Source: Candidula unifasciata (taxonomy: Eukaryota > Mollusca > Gastropoda > Stylommatophora > Geomitridae). From it: DNA of 64,000 nucleotides. Location of the stretch: the NCBI GenBank assembly GCA_905116865.2, contig CAJHNH020006135.1:342001-406000 (forward strand), in the 5' to 3' direction. The translations under genes and the position numbers were made by a program. Below are positions 43,833-55,489 of this stretch, in pieces. The notes under the pieces were generated by a model. The model saw only the letters and a list, made by a program, of their open reading frames with translations. It had not been told where the DNA came from and did not search any database. The stretch's first letter is position 1, and every line of letters begins with the position of its first letter.

Positions 43833-44942
43833 CTGAAATAAGAAACGGCAATTAGGTATTCCTAACTCTTCCTATACCAACTGTAGCACCATACGTTCAT
43901 ATATTCTCCTACAAAATTATATATCATTCTTATCTACCCTTCTATATCTTATTTAGTACCATATGTTCTTTGATTACCCTATGTATTTATACATTTGTGT
44001 CATAATTCTTGTTGTAGCAAGTCAAGTAACATACATATGTCGGTTACCATTTGCATCCATACATTTTTGTTATGGCTCTTTTTGTAACAATTACAGTATC
44101 ATATGTTCCTTAGTTACATTACGTATGTACACATCTTTTCCCCCTTTTTTTAGCATTATACTTTTACACTGGTTACCCATTTACTCCCTAAATTTGTATA
44201 AGTGTATACAATCACCATACAATCACTGGTTACCCTAGGAGTCTGTCTATATATATATATATATATAAATACACACACGAACACACACACTAATAACTCT
44301 TCATGCAACATAAAGCACGGCCAGCTCCAGAAAGGCCATACAAATGAATCACGGCACATTTTCGAGGAGTCCCCCTCGAAAATAGGTTAGTGCAAGCATT
44401 TCCATGTTGCATTTTGTGACATTATAATATGCTTACAAACTTCTGTGTTCTGATTGTATTCGTATTACAAATCGACAAGCAGATATTATGAAGTGGACAT
44501 ACAAGCTGTTAGATTACAGCAATTTTAATTGTAATTCACGGGAGACAGTCGCATTGTGTTGTGTGTGTCAGTGTCACTGTTTCTAGTCAGTAGTTCGGAT
44601 TTTTGGGAACTGGCTGTTTATTACTTTTCTACTTTAAATGTAGAAATCTAACTTTTAGGGATAATACAAACAGGTAATTTAGAAGCCATATCTGGAGAAT
44701 ATCGACAGTTGTCAGGTGCAAACTATCTTGTGTTTGAAGAAAACTATTGCTTTCATATTGACTGTGCACAAATGGTGCAACCACACTGTGGATAAATTGT
44801 GTCAAGATATTTCAGAGCTCTAGGTAAGTGGATGAAAAAAATATTTAATTTACTAACTAACCTCTCACAGCAAGTCACTCTTTGCCTCTTTACTAATTGT
44901 TGACTAACAGTATAATTATATGTTTGTTAATTTTTGTAAACT
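43833..44942. other. Intron-like stretch
   Basis: AT-rich with a (TA)n tract at 44250-44268. No exon supported. Confidence 0.4.
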
Positions 44943-44944
44943 GG

Positions 44945-45335
44945 CTCTTGCTTTATCTTCGCGAACACTGGCTGTAAACTCTTGCGGAAACTTCTAGTTG
45001 CTCATCAACTTCTTTTGCATATTTGCAGTTGTACGGTCTGTTAATTTTTGTAAACTGGCTTTTGCTTTGCTTCGCGAACACTGGCTGTAAACTCTTGCGG
45101 AAACTTCTGGTAGTTCATCCACTTCTTTTGCATATTTGCAGTTCTACGGTCTGTGTTAATTTTTGTAAACTGGCTTTTGCTTTGCTTCACAAACACTGGC
45201 TGTAAACTCTTGCGGAAACTTCTGGTTACTCATCAACTTCTTTTGCATATTTGCAGTTGTACGGTCTGTGTTAATTTTTGTAAACTCTTGCGGAAACTTC
45301 TGGTTGTTCATCCACTCCCCTTGCATATTTGTTAC
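44945..45335. repeat. About 114-bp tandem repeat built on a SINE A fragment
   Basis: Units start at GAACACTGGCTGTAAACTC near 44963, 45076 and 45190, with a shorter fourth copy from about 45280. Spacing is 113 to 115. Each unit contains CTGTAAACTCTTGCGGAAAC and TTCTGGTTGCTCATCCACTTC, the 3' end of SINE family A in reverse, plus a non-SINE part (GCATATTTGCAGTTGTACGG). Confidence 0.8.
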
Positions 45336-46385
45336 CAAAAAATTCGCAATGATAAGGAATTGATTTCATTTAACAAGATGAAACTGGACAAATTTGTTTT
45401 TGCTGTTTGTACCTTGAGGATACATATTTAGTAGTGCTATAAGTTCTGTTAAGAAAACTATTCTGGGTGAAAAAAGTACTGCACATATCAATTTCATATT
45501 GATTGTGCTTGTTTACTAATTATTAAATAACAGTATAACTGTATGTTGTAGTAGTCTACTAATAATAATAATAACCATCAATCATTTATATTTATGTTAT
45601 GTATGACATGTGTATGTTTCACAGCAGTATTTTTATGCGCTAAATTTGATAAAGTACAAATGTCACCCCCCTCCTCTGATGCAGCATACCCTCTCAGAAT
45701 CAAAAAGTTAGCACTGATATTTCTTTACTTTTGCTGGAACAACTTTTAGTTTACATGTAAACGTTATTGATGTTTATGTTCATGTTGACTGTAGCAAAAG
45801 CATTTTTGTTTGTCTGTAAGAGCCTTTATTGTTATATTTAATTGGCACACTTATTTACCTTAAAAGTGACGTACAGTTCTAAAAAAATATGTCAAAAATT
45901 AATTAAACTGTAGTTTAATTTGTGTATACATCTCCTCGATAAAAACTGTGGACGCAGAGGGACTCAATTTTTGCACAAGAACGGGAATCCGCGTTGACCT
46001 GTTAGGCATTATTAGAGAAGGCAGTGCATAAAGTTTACAGTTTAAAGAACAACTTTGATTAATGAAGTTAATTTTCCAGAATCTGAGTTTTGTGGGCACA
46101 ACCATTTCATAGATCATGCTTATTTGTATGCAGACTGTTGGTTCCTTGCCTCTCTGACAGAGACATCGTTGAAGTCAGTTAGTTCTACTGCTATTTCCCT
46201 TATTATTTAGGAACATAGCTACAAAATTACAGGCAAACTGAGTGTTATATAAACTTTGTTTTGTGTGAAGATACTCATTGTTTTGGGAAGACAGCTGTCT
46301 TTACCAAATAATGGTGCTCTGTTATGATGTTTCAAAAGATTCTCTGAAAGAAAAATATATATTGTACACATTGAGTTTAAATTTG
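45336..46385. other. Intron-like stretch
   Basis: AT-rich. A 45-base SINE A scrap (TTTGTATGCAGACTGTTGGTT plus CCTTGCCTCTC) lies at about 46118-46160. Confidence 0.45.
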
Positions 46386-46388
46386 TAC

Positions 46389-46452
46389 CTATATTACTAA
46401 GTGGTTCATATTCATTTTTGATATATTTTAACAAGTTTTCCTTGCGTGCCAT
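46389..46452 (-). CDS. Candidate first coding exon behind an ETS/YY1 promoter
   Basis: The minus strand has a perfect Kozak context (TTCCACCATGGCA) at 46452, giving MARKENLLKYIKNEYEPLSN then I and a split codon at donor ATATAG|GTACAA. An in-frame ATG at 46509 could lengthen it by 19 codons. It ends in phase 1, which fits the exon at 43677-43832 (joined codon GTT). About 110 to 180 bases upstream are a YY1-type and an ETS-type word, the usual pair of housekeeping promoters. An alternative acceptor (TTTTTCTTTCAG) lies 70 bases downstream. The protein is not recognised. Confidence 0.35.
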
Positions 46453-46551
46453 GGTGGAAGGTAGACATTTTTTCAAATATTGTTTTACTAATTTCTCTAA
46501 ATATACCATCTGGTTATTTACAAATATTTAATTACTAACGAAATTATTTGT

Positions 46552-46632
46552 TGCCGCCATATTCTATTACTATTCCCCAACAATCCCTGGTCACTTTGAC
46601 GTGTAAAATGTGTATGTTGTGCGGAAGTTGCA
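46552..46632 (-). promoter_or_regulatory. Putative TATA-less promoter: ETS and YY1 motifs
   Basis: The minus strand reads GAATATGGCGGCAAC at about 46564-46550, matching the AANATGGCGGC YY1 element often just downstream of start sites. GCGGAAGT on the plus strand at about 46621-46628 matches the ETS core. If transcribed, the ATG inside the YY1 word would open a 10-codon upstream frame ending before the candidate start at 46452. Confidence 0.4.
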
Positions 46633-48055
46633 TTAGAATGGTCTGTTTTAATGTGTTACACTTGTGAAATTAAAAAGTTTCATTACCACCCCTTTTGGGC
46701 ATCTGATGCTAAAACCCCTGGGACTCAAAGAATTCATATTATTCATATTTAGATATGAAAAAGAAAACAATAATCAAATAATGAGAGGGTGTGCTGTGAT
46801 AAACTGACAGTGATATAACTATTATAAATATCAGCACTAATATTAGTTACATATTTTCTGTGTTTTCATTAACAGACATTATGTTTCCAAATTCATATCT
46901 GAACTGTAAAAGCAAAAGAGAGCTTATAACAAAGCACCCCCGACAGAAAAAAAAAAATATGATTAAACTAAGGTCAGACACCGTCTCTAAAAACTTGCAT
47001 GTCCTCCATGATTCCCCAACGCCTGCTCTGCACACTTTGTTTTTGAGGCCAGCTACCCTTCATAGCTGTAAGTATAGTGAACAGGCCTGCACAATGTGCT
47101 CAGGTGTTTGATGATAGTCCTGTGTCTGACATGCACACTGTGGCCACTGTACAGCTTGTATTTTATGCATGCGATAGCTGAGCCTACATTGTCTCGTAGA
47201 CGGAAAAATGTTGTACACTGTTTTTTTTGCTGATGGATGGGGTCTTGTAAATGGTACTCATTACTTTCCCCCAACTGATAAGTGATTGGATTCATGGTAA
47301 TGGTAATGACAATGCATGGATGTGTTGTTTCTTCTTTGTTCCCTTCTTTGCAAGTCTGTTACTTACAACAATATATATACTACAAAAAAATTACACTTTT
47401 TCTGTGCTTTTATTAATTAATAATTTTTTTTTCAAAATTATGCCTTTGTAATAATTTTAGTTTTTAGTCTGTAGTCGTAGAAATAGAATCCACACACAGA
47501 AAAAAGTTTATTTACAAAGCACAATATAACAATAAATTATCAACAACAACTATTTACAACAATACTCTATAGAAAACAGTCTAGTTACTAAACTATAGAC
47601 TACTGTCTACACTTCCTAGTCGTAGTCGATTCAGTCAATGCACACTGTTAACTGCACGACGAGACGTAGGTCAAGTTTGTTTTTGAGTTCTGAGAATGAG
47701 ATCACAGCTCCAAATAAACAGCTGCATGTTTCGTTGTTTCTTGACACTCAGACATAAACAATGCGGTAAATAATTCACAAAACTATGCTATATCATTATT
47801 TAAAACATAACTCACCATTTGAGGATGGAATAAGGAAGAAGAGAAACTAGAAGAAAGGCTAACAACAACAATCCGTGTAGAACAGCCAAAAGAAACCCTC
47901 CATTAGACCAAATACCAGACGTGAAAATTTTCCATTGTTGCCAGGCATTTACAGCCACTTGCAGTTAAAGTATTGTGTCAGTGTTTTATCACTGCCTGCA
48001 CTTAACTCTATTACGGTTTAGACAGAGGCATCTTTGAGCCGGAGGATTTGGGTTC
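46633..48055. other. Stretch without recognised gene
   Basis: AT-rich, mostly unique. Would be the upstream flank of the putative promoter. Confidence 0.4.
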
Positions 48056-48059
48056 GCAT

Positions 48060-48200
48060 AGGTAGTGCATTTGAAAGGGATTTCAGGGTAGGGTTGTTTA
48101 ATTCCCTCAGAAAAAAAACCTAAACCTTACTAAGGATTCGAACCCAGGCCTTTCTTATGAAAGGCCAGGGTCTTAACCGTCAGCCCTCCGCCACTCCGCA
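48060..48200 (-). mobile_element. tRNA-derived SINE, family G
   Basis: The minus strand has GAGTGGCGGAGGGCTGACGG then TTAAGACCCTGG (box A-like region), a CCTTTCATAAGAAAGG hairpin, and box B GGGTTCGAATCC, then a short body. It resembles a Ser/Leu tRNA but the acceptor arms do not pair. Related to 7265-7345. Confidence 0.55.
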
Positions 48201-48398
48201 CTGTGTTGTATTCTATTATATGCACGTTTTTGTTTCTAGCGCACTACAAGCACCATTTATTATTACTCTTATTGTTACTATTACCTCCAAATTCTATCCC
48301 CAAAAATCCTTCCCACAACAAATTTTAAAAAAAGGGAGAAAAGGCTGTCAGATTTTTTTTCTGTAAAATATTATTTTAAAAACAAGGTTGAGCTACGA
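48201..48398. other. Short stretch without recognised gene
   Basis: No feature supported. Confidence 0.4.

Positions 48399-48470
<72 letters not shown>
48399..48470. repeat. (CT)n(AT)n microsatellite
   Basis: About 40 bases of CT followed by about 30 of AT. Confidence 0.95.
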
Positions 48471-48473
<3 letters not shown>

Positions 48474-48519
48474 TTCATATTTTTTTTGTTTGGCTCACCT
48501 GTGGGCATAGGCTATAAGA

Positions 48520-48867
48520 AGTTTGTGGGGGTGCGGGGGAGGGTATAAATGTATGCATGTATGTGTATGTTTGTGTGTGTGTGTGTAGAGAGAGAGAGAG
48601 AAAAGGTGAAAGAGAGGGGGTTTTGGGGTGGGATGGGGGGGGGGGCTTTTTCTGGCAATACGAAACGGCAGATTTTAGTACTGACCCCTCTTCTTCAATG
48701 GCAAAGCTGTGTATATAATCCGGTACTCAGGAATTTCGTTATTTCTTAAGAAAATTTTCCTGGATCGTGAAATTTTATGGCCAGTGCATTTATGTCATCC
48801 CGTGTCTACCACTGTGCTCGTTTAACGCTGCTTCTTCTGAGGGTTAAAAGCAGACGAGGTGTGTAAA

Positions 48868-48911
<44 letters not shown>

Positions 48912-48912
48912 G
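48520..48912. repeat. G-rich and (GA)n low-complexity patches
   Basis: (TG)n then (GA)n at 48567-48602, G-rich at 48615-48645, and (GA)n at 48870-48910, separated by unique sequence. Confidence 0.8.
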
Positions 48913-49730
48913 CTGCTTTTGTGAACTAAATCTGTCATTACTGTTCTTCGGTAAACATCATGGTTTTATTTGAGTTCTATTTTGTCATCTCATAACAGGA
49001 CGGATGAAACAATATGCGGATTACAGTTGTGTTGCGATATCTGTGCCTTTCGTTCCAACACACCCAGTTTCAGCAAACCCTGATTTAATCACCAGTTACC
49101 ACATGCTTATTAAAATGCTTTATTAGAATACATTTTTTTTTTTTTGGTCACACAAAACGGGATCTGTGAACCCATACGGTAATCTTGGTACGGTGATCTC
49201 AGCGTGTAATAAGAGGCTAGAATTCTCGTACAAACTGGCAACCCTCGCTAAATCTATTGATAGCAGTAACAAGCAGAAGCATTAACAATTGCCTCAGAGT
49301 TATTTCCCAATGTTGCTATTTGTAAACTAATCAAGTTTCAAACCAGGCACCCACACTGTGCAGTATAACACTCTTTTTAGCCTAACTTTCCATTGCCACT
49401 TCTTTCATTTTGCCGTTTCGGCGTGTCGTTGCAGTTACCACTAGGACATGCATTAATGATACGGGAAAGCGGGGCGGGTGTGTGTATTATGACGTCAGAT
49501 TTTTTTTAAAGATATCTGATCTGTAGCAGAAACTAGCGATCATTTTTCTTTCTTTCTTCTTCTTTCGCGTTCGCCTTAAAATCGCGATTAACAAACAACT
49601 AATTTAGTCACTTTTTAAGACGAACTTGCTAAGAGTGATGGGTCCAAACCCTTTTTTGTTTCCACAAAAGCAAATATAAAACGAGGTCCCCATAAACCAA
49701 AGAAACAAAACGAATAATAGACGCAATTTT
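48913..49730. other. Stretch without recognised gene
   Basis: T run at 49133-49145; no exon supported. Confidence 0.4.
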
Positions 49731-49734
49731 TCGT

Positions 49735-49918
49735 TATTTTAAAGCCCTGTTCCGTCTGTTGCCGGGGCCCCTAATATCACCCTATCTACGCGTTGAACGG
49801 ATTTCCTGGTTCCTGTCTTAGGGTGATTCTCATCCGAATGGTGGCACTTTGTGTCACCGCGTGTTTATCGCTTGGTGTAATTTCCTGTTGGAGTTTAACG
49901 TCAGTCAACTAATCACCC
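49735..49918 (-). mobile_element. SINE family F copy
   Basis: Reverse of the family: TTTTAAAGCCCTGTTCC, GCCGGGGCCCC, GTGGCACTTTGTGTCACC, GTGTTTATCGCTTGGTGTAA, TCCTGTTGGAG. Confidence 0.65.
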
Positions 49919-50430
49919 TAAAAGAAACTGTCGATCTTATTTGAAATCACAAAGACTTTTATTTTTAATACTGACATGATTGAGAAAGTTTTTCGACACA
50001 AATAGGAAGTCGAAAATAGTCCAACAATCTGATAGCTTTATTACTCAAACAAAGACAAGATTTTCGAAGTGATGATCTAAGGCTCAGAGATTGCATTTTA
50101 CTTATTACTGGACCCAAGACTTACACCAGAAGCCAATCGATCAGCTTTTATATTTTATGATGTTCAATTTTCAGCTAACGTCTTCAAATGGGGACTTTTT
50201 ATGTTGAATATCACTTGTACATGCTTGATTCTCATCCTTAAGTTGTTCATCCTATACACCGCAACTCTGGAAGATGAAAAACTATACCCTGACGCGTTAC
50301 CGGATTGGGTAGAAATGTTTTGCAGTCCCCCAGTGGCGTCACCAACAGGTCTATAAAAAAAATGTAGAGTTAGCACCATTTGCTAGTTGCCAAAATTAGA
50401 GTGGTAAAAAGCTCTTTATCTATCTATCTT
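49919..50430. other. Stretch without recognised gene
   Basis: No feature supported. Confidence 0.4.
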
Positions 50431-50434
50431 CTTT

Positions 50435-50642
50435 GACCCCACCAGGACATCACACAAGCGATAAACACCTGATGACACAAAGTCCATCATGTGGATGAGG
50501 ATCACCCGTGGAGAGGTCGCAGAAACGGCGTTCAGCCATTAGACCATGTTTGTGGCCTGGCTATATTGCGGCCCCTGACAATTGCTAGAGTAGGGCTTCA
50601 AAATAACGAAAAAATTGCATCCCACAAAAGGATGCCATTCAT
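50435..50642 (+). mobile_element. SINE family F copy
   Basis: CACCAGGACATCACACAAGC, GATAAACACCTGATGACACA, TTGCGGCCCCTGACAATTGC, GGGCTTCAAAATAACG, TTGCATCCCACAAAAGGATG. Confidence 0.7.
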
Positions 50643-50734
50643 AAGTCCTTTACTACCAGTTCTTGTATGCATGTGTCCCTATTGTCCATATTATGTTATA
50701 CCAAAATTTGCAGATTATATTCTTTCTTACAAGC

Positions 50735-50995
50735 AGCGCGCAGTCGATAAGAAGTTCGCTTTCAAATCTAGCTGCGACTCGCTGCAGCCAAGGTCTGTGT
50801 TCGAAACCGGACGGTTCCGGAGTTCACCCAGCTTCTAGGAAATGGGTACCAGAGTGATACTCTGGGGTAAATGGAGGAACGTCGCTGTAGCTGCAGAATT
50901 ACGTGCGAAGGGCTACACAGGCGGACAATTTTTATCAGCTGTCTGTACTGGTGGCAGATCACTTATGGTTTATAACTGTGTGCAGTGACGCTGGT
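50735..50995 (+). mobile_element. tRNA-derived SINE, family E (single copy here)
   Basis: A tRNA-like head (GCAGTCGATAAGAAGTTCGC, TTTCAAATCTAGCTGCGAC, box B GTGTTCGAAACC) is followed by a body with a CAGAGTGATACTCTGGGG hairpin and GGGCTACACAGGCGGAC. No second full copy is seen in the window. Confidence 0.5.
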
Positions 50996-51056
50996 TCACA
51001 ACTCCCGACTTCACCTTTACCTTTAGGGAAGAAATAGGCGACAGATAGCCCGAAAG

Positions 51057-51960
51057 TTACAGATCACAGTGGACACAGTGAATGGACTGTGTACTGAGAT
51101 GAGTGCTGCCACCTATGCTGAAATAGCAGGGGTTTGATGGTTCTCTAGGCGGTACCGGCGCGGTGGGAAATAAACAAGCAGATAGGTTAGCGGGATCTGC
51201 ACCACTGGTTGGTGAATTGATGCATGACAAGGCAGATGTGGTCAAGGCCCTTTGGGAACAAGCAGCGAAGTCAGAAGAGAAATGGATTATTATGGCCGGG
51301 AGAGAATGATGCACCTAGGTGTGACCACAAGGTTTGACCGGCTCTCAGATCAAAGGCAAGACACATATAATATAACCAGACTGCGGTGCATTTGGTCTGG
51401 CCAGAAGCGCCTGGATCGGTCCCGAACTCACGGGAGTAATTATCACGGCATGAGCCATTCAAACCCAGAGCCGGGTGGTTTCCCCGTGAGGAGAGACTAG
51501 CCCGGCTGGAAAAAAAATAGAACCATTAGAATTGAAACTACGCTCGCTGCTGAAGTGGCAAGATCGCTTCGGAGGTTTCGCATAGTTAGCGTTCTTTTTA
51601 TATTTTCTCCTGCACATGCAGAAGTGTTAGGAAATGATCATCCAGGCAGATTGTGCGGTTCTGCACCGATAGGTGGTCAGTGTGTGCATTACAAGCTGCA
51701 TGACATCAAGAACCTTTGGGAGCAAGTGAACAACGCAAACGCACGAATCGATCATTATGGTCTGGAGAGAATGTTACATCTGGCAGCGAGAAGGGGATCC
51801 GGTTTACACTCGCAGGAAAAGCAAGAGGGACATATAATTAAAATACTACTGACACCATCGGATATGCAACTCTTCGCTGCTTGCTGAAGATGAGGACAAA
51901 GTGTTTACGGGAATGTCTCCACTGCTGTGATATCAGTCCTTAGTTCAACACTCGACACTC
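51057..51960 (+). pseudogene. LINE A4: two RNase H ends in tandem
   Basis: At 51057-51390: TVDTVNGLCTEMSAATYAEI then, out of frame, the GICTTGW region and MDYYGRERMMHLGVTTRFDR. After about 150 unrelated bases, 51545-51890 starts a second RNase H end: RRFRIVSVLFIFSPAHAEVL, GNDHPGRLCGSAPIGG, IDHYGLERMLHLAARRG, ending LFAAC and an AACTC-type tail at 51935-51965. Both belong to the LINE A lineage and both are dead. Confidence 0.6.
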
Positions 51961-52084
51961 AACTCTTATGAATGCTGATCACAACGACACCAGTCTCAAA
52001 TACCTTTTTACAAATGAATGCACGGTATATTGGCAATCATGGCTCAGTTTAACGAACCAATTGTTTAGAAGCAAGCATTCACTT

Positions 52085-52372
52085 TCTTCTTCTTCTTCGC
52101 GTTCACCAGCTGTAAACTCTGGCGGAAGGTTCTGGTTGCTCGTCTACTACTGAACTGCAGTCCTGCTCCAGAACCTGAGTGTTGCGTGTGCATCAGTTTT
52201 ACAGATCTCATTCTCTTGAATACAGACTGTTGGTTCCTTGCCTCTCCGGCAGACGCACTCCGTCTTCAAAGGAAGCTCCCCAATTAGTTGACTCTTACAA
52301 CATGCTTTTGGGGAGGCAGTGGGTCTATTCTTGTTTTCCCCACAATGGGGCCCCGGAACCCACACAGGGGTC
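52085..52372 (-). mobile_element. SINE family A copy, full length
   Basis: TTCTTCTTCTTCGCGTTCACC, CAGCTGTAAACTCTGGCGG, TTGGTTCCTTGCCTCTCCGGC, CCCAATTAGTTGACTC, TTTTGGGGAGGCAGTGGG, GGGGCCCCGGAACCCACAC. The best reference copy in the window; no homopolymer expansion. Confidence 0.8.
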
Positions 52373-52658
52373 ATTCACTTTGATTTGATAGAAGACGTTG
52401 TATTAAGCATTGAGACACGTTAGGAGAGACGGTCGTGGATACTGCCCACAAAGGAATCCGAAAAAGTGCATCAGCTTTTTTTTAAAAATATATTTTGATA
52501 ATTGGGAATGTATTATTGCATGCTGCCTTATTATTGCAAGACTCAAACTAAAAGAACAACGATTCAACCCTAGCACCATTAACAAAATAAATATATCACT
52601 CTGCGGTTTGTGATGAAGAAAGTGGTTGAAACTTCAAAAGTCATTTTCTGGAGAAGGT
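52373..52658. other. Short stretch without recognised gene
   Basis: No feature supported. Confidence 0.4.
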
Positions 52659-52659
52659 A

Positions 52660-53045
52660 TTCGTTACTTCTCAAGCATCATGGAGTCTCGAGGCATGGGT
52701 TCAATCCCCGGTAAGGGCTGGGATTATTTCACGTGGACTTGGACTTCTAGTAATTTTCCTTGGTCTTTGGGTAGTGAGATCGGACGCCAGTATGCATTGT
52801 TGCGCACGTAAAAAATCCTTTGGCAGTTGGAAATCGAAAAGAGTAGCCTAACGGCGCTGCCCAGGCAAAATTTGGAGTTTAAAATCTACCCAAAGTATTT
52901 CAGAATCCACGCCGGGGCTACAGAGCCTGTGCACTGTGCTGAACTTATTCGGACTCAGACTTGAGATAGAAGAAGAACGGAGCACTTATGGGTTACTAAC
53001 TGTGTGCCATGATGTTGATCTGTTGATTCGAATCTGAATAAATAT
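52660..53045 (+). mobile_element. SINE family D copy, near full length
   Basis: Box B GGTTCAATCCCCGG, CACGTGGACTTGGACTTCTA, TAATTTTCCTTGGTCTTTGG, GCGCTGCCCAGGCAAAATTT, CCTGTGCACTGTGCTGAAC, ending GATGTTGATCTGTTG. The first half of the tRNA head is degraded. Confidence 0.75.
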
Positions 53046-53139
53046 AAAAAATCCTCTCACTGACAATCTCAAGTGCAAAATTTTCCATAAATGTAAATTG
53101 TTGTACTTTAATAAATGTATATTAGTTTGAATGAAGCGA

Positions 53140-53392
53140 CGTCCGTGGCTTAGGCGTTGCGAGCCCGACTAGTAATTCCAACGTGCTGGCTGCGTGGATT
53201 TTTACCATGGCATGGTGCGTCGCAGGTCGACACAGCCCAAAATGTTACCAGGATGGCTGTCCTGCGGAAGTAAAGACGACTGGCGTAATTCTGACCACAT
53301 TACCCGCCTAGTGCCGGTTGGTCTGTAAAAATATGGGATGCTCTTACCATATGCCCGATGCGTCTAAGGCGTGAAAATGGATCTTTACGAGA
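53140..53392 (+). mobile_element. Chimeric SINE: family B head, family C tail
   Basis: The head (GTCCGTGGCTTAGGCGTTGC then GAGCCCGACTAGTAATTCC) is that of family B. From about 53225 the sequence is family C (AGGTCGACACAGCC, GTAAAGACGACTGGCGTAAT, GACCACATTACCCGCC, GGTTGGTCTGTAAAAATA, GCGTCTAAGGCGTGAAAATG). It runs continuously with no target duplication between the parts. Confidence 0.65.
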
Positions 53393-54640
53393 ATTTGAAG
53401 CAATGTCGATATCATGTAAGACGATACCTAAAGATAAGCCACACGGTGTCTTTTGAATCAAAATATTTTAAGACCCAGTCTTATATTCAGTTTAAAAAAA
53501 AAACGTTATACGTAACTGATCAGTCGACAGAGAGCTTTGCTTTGTTCGCGATAATAATACAGAAATAGGACTCCTGACAAACAACAAAAAAAAAACCCTT
53601 TTAATACACATCGTTACGTAATTGGAAAGAGAACACCACATCACGTGACTGGAAAACGATCTTGTCAGGTAGTCTTCAGTGATTTGTAACAAAGGATTAT
53701 GTTTGTTTAGGATGGTCTGTTATAATACAGAATAATGCTAGTTCTCTTTCACTCAGTGTTTGATTTCTTAATCAGGGTCTGTGTAAAATGGTATTTCGAA
53801 CAAAACAACAACAAAAAAATGCCAGCGATTCCCAAAGTTTGAGTTAGTTTATTAACTAACTTACAAATTTATCATTAGCTAACTATTCACACAATCAGTA
53901 AATGAACCAGGAAGTCAGTATATCAGACAATTAGTCAGTCAATAAAAAAAAAAAACTAGCCAGTCGGTCTATTGATTAGTCAATCAATCAGTCAAATAAC
54001 CAGTTCGCTGATCAATAAGTAAGTCAGCCCCTTTATCAGTCAGGTAATAAGTCAATCAAAAGGTTCATGAATCAATTTAACAAAATCAGCCAATTGTACT
54101 GTCACAACGTTTACTTTTCTTCGTCTTCTTTCGTTCGCTTGAAATAAATTATCTATATCTGCAATGTTGTCTCTAGTATTAACTTCACTGTCTTTTGTAA
54201 TTCGCTCAGCGGCCCGTAAACTTTGAATTGCACCGATGTTTCTCTTGGCCAATAGTTTTGCCTTGATATTTTGTATTTAGGACAGTCTTAGAGGACATGA
54301 TTTGTTGTCTCGGGTACCTATCAACATGTGCACATTAAATGTTGTGTACATGTGGCTGCTAAGTCGACTGTGTCCTTTTCTAAGGCTTAGAATAATAACT
54401 TGCTCTGGTCTGTCCATAAAATAGTAATCGTCTTGTGTCGATTTCAACTGAAATGTTAACGAAACATTCTCAGTGTGCTATGGATGAAGAAGAAGGCGAA
54501 CACCGGTATCCTGCATGCTCTGAACATTCAAAATAATTGGCTCATAAACAGCATCCTATTCAAAAAGGTGAGGTATTTTGGGTATGATAAACTTCAAAAT
54601 GGCCTGGAAAAAACGTTGATGTAAAGTACAGTTGTCGGAA
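53393..54640. other. Stretch without recognised gene
   Basis: Includes an irregular CAGTCAAT/AATCAGT-rich low-complexity patch at about 53855-54060. A 66-codon minus frame (54052-54252) is open, Asn/Arg-rich and unrecognised. Confidence 0.4.
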
Positions 54641-54642
54641 AT

Positions 54643-54840
54643 CTAGGCAGAGGCAGATCTCCGTGAACGTGAGTACAAGATGTTGAAGATGCATTGGCTG
54701 TGAAAGCACATAGAGCTGGAGAATTGGCTAGAGAAAGAGAGACTTTCAAGCGAACGGTGACGAGACCGACGTTCTGAAAAGGATGCGCTGATTGAGGAAA
54801 AGCAGTTTAAATGTTTAATCTGATGTCCCAAAATCCGATG
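54643..54840 (+). pseudogene. Remnant of a charged coiled-coil protein, possibly transposon-linked
   Basis: Plus frame: ADLREREYKMLKMHWL, stop, KHIELENWLEKERLSSER, stop, RDRRSEKDALIEEKQFKCLI. The Arg/Glu heptad-like composition looks like the C-terminal coiled coil of Myb/SANT-like or similar DNA-binding proteins that accompany DNA transposons. Two in-frame stops. Family not certain. Confidence 0.25.
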
Positions 54841-55044
54841 TGGCACTTGTTATGCAGCAGTGTAGCGCAGAATCGTGCGTTCAAGGATACGCAGAATTTT
54901 GAGCTAACCACCAGGGTATTGCAATGGAACACAAGTTGAAGAACACTGCCTCTAACATTTTACAGAATGGTGACTGATTTTTTTTTTCTTTCAAAAGTTA
55001 TCTTGGTCCTAGGTGGACCCAGCCTTATAATTGGTACCATCGAG

Positions 55045-55260
55045 TGGCGACTGGTCACTAAAATACAGGTACGCTTGTATATCACAGATATGAATGTTGT
55101 AGGTTCAATTCCTAACAGACCTGGATTTATTTTTTTAAATGACCTTGGTGTCCAGGTCGCCCCAGCCTTAAACGGGTATCGTGCGAAGTCCGGGGAAGTG
55201 AAGACGGCCGATGTGATGTGGACAACAGTGCCATATAGTCTATAAAATACCAGTCTAGCC
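55045..55260 (+). mobile_element. SINE family C copy, left part (split)
   Basis: tRNA-like box B GTAGGTTCAATTCC, AATGACCTTGGTGTCCAGGT, CGCCCCAGCCTTAAACGGGT, GAAGACGGCCGATGTGATGT, TAGTCTATAAAATACCAGTC. It stops at TCTAGCC (55260) and resumes at 56042. Confidence 0.75.
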
Positions 55261-55406
55261 AAGACCGTCTCCATCTGACAGGTCATGCTGCTGACGTCAC
55301 CAAACTGGGCTAACGATACTAAAGTTTTCACTCTGACAGTACCCGTTTTTCGGTATGTTCCCTGCCATCCGCCAAGAAAATTCATTAGAATAAGCTTGAG
55401 AATTAA

Positions 55407-55489
<83 letters not shown>

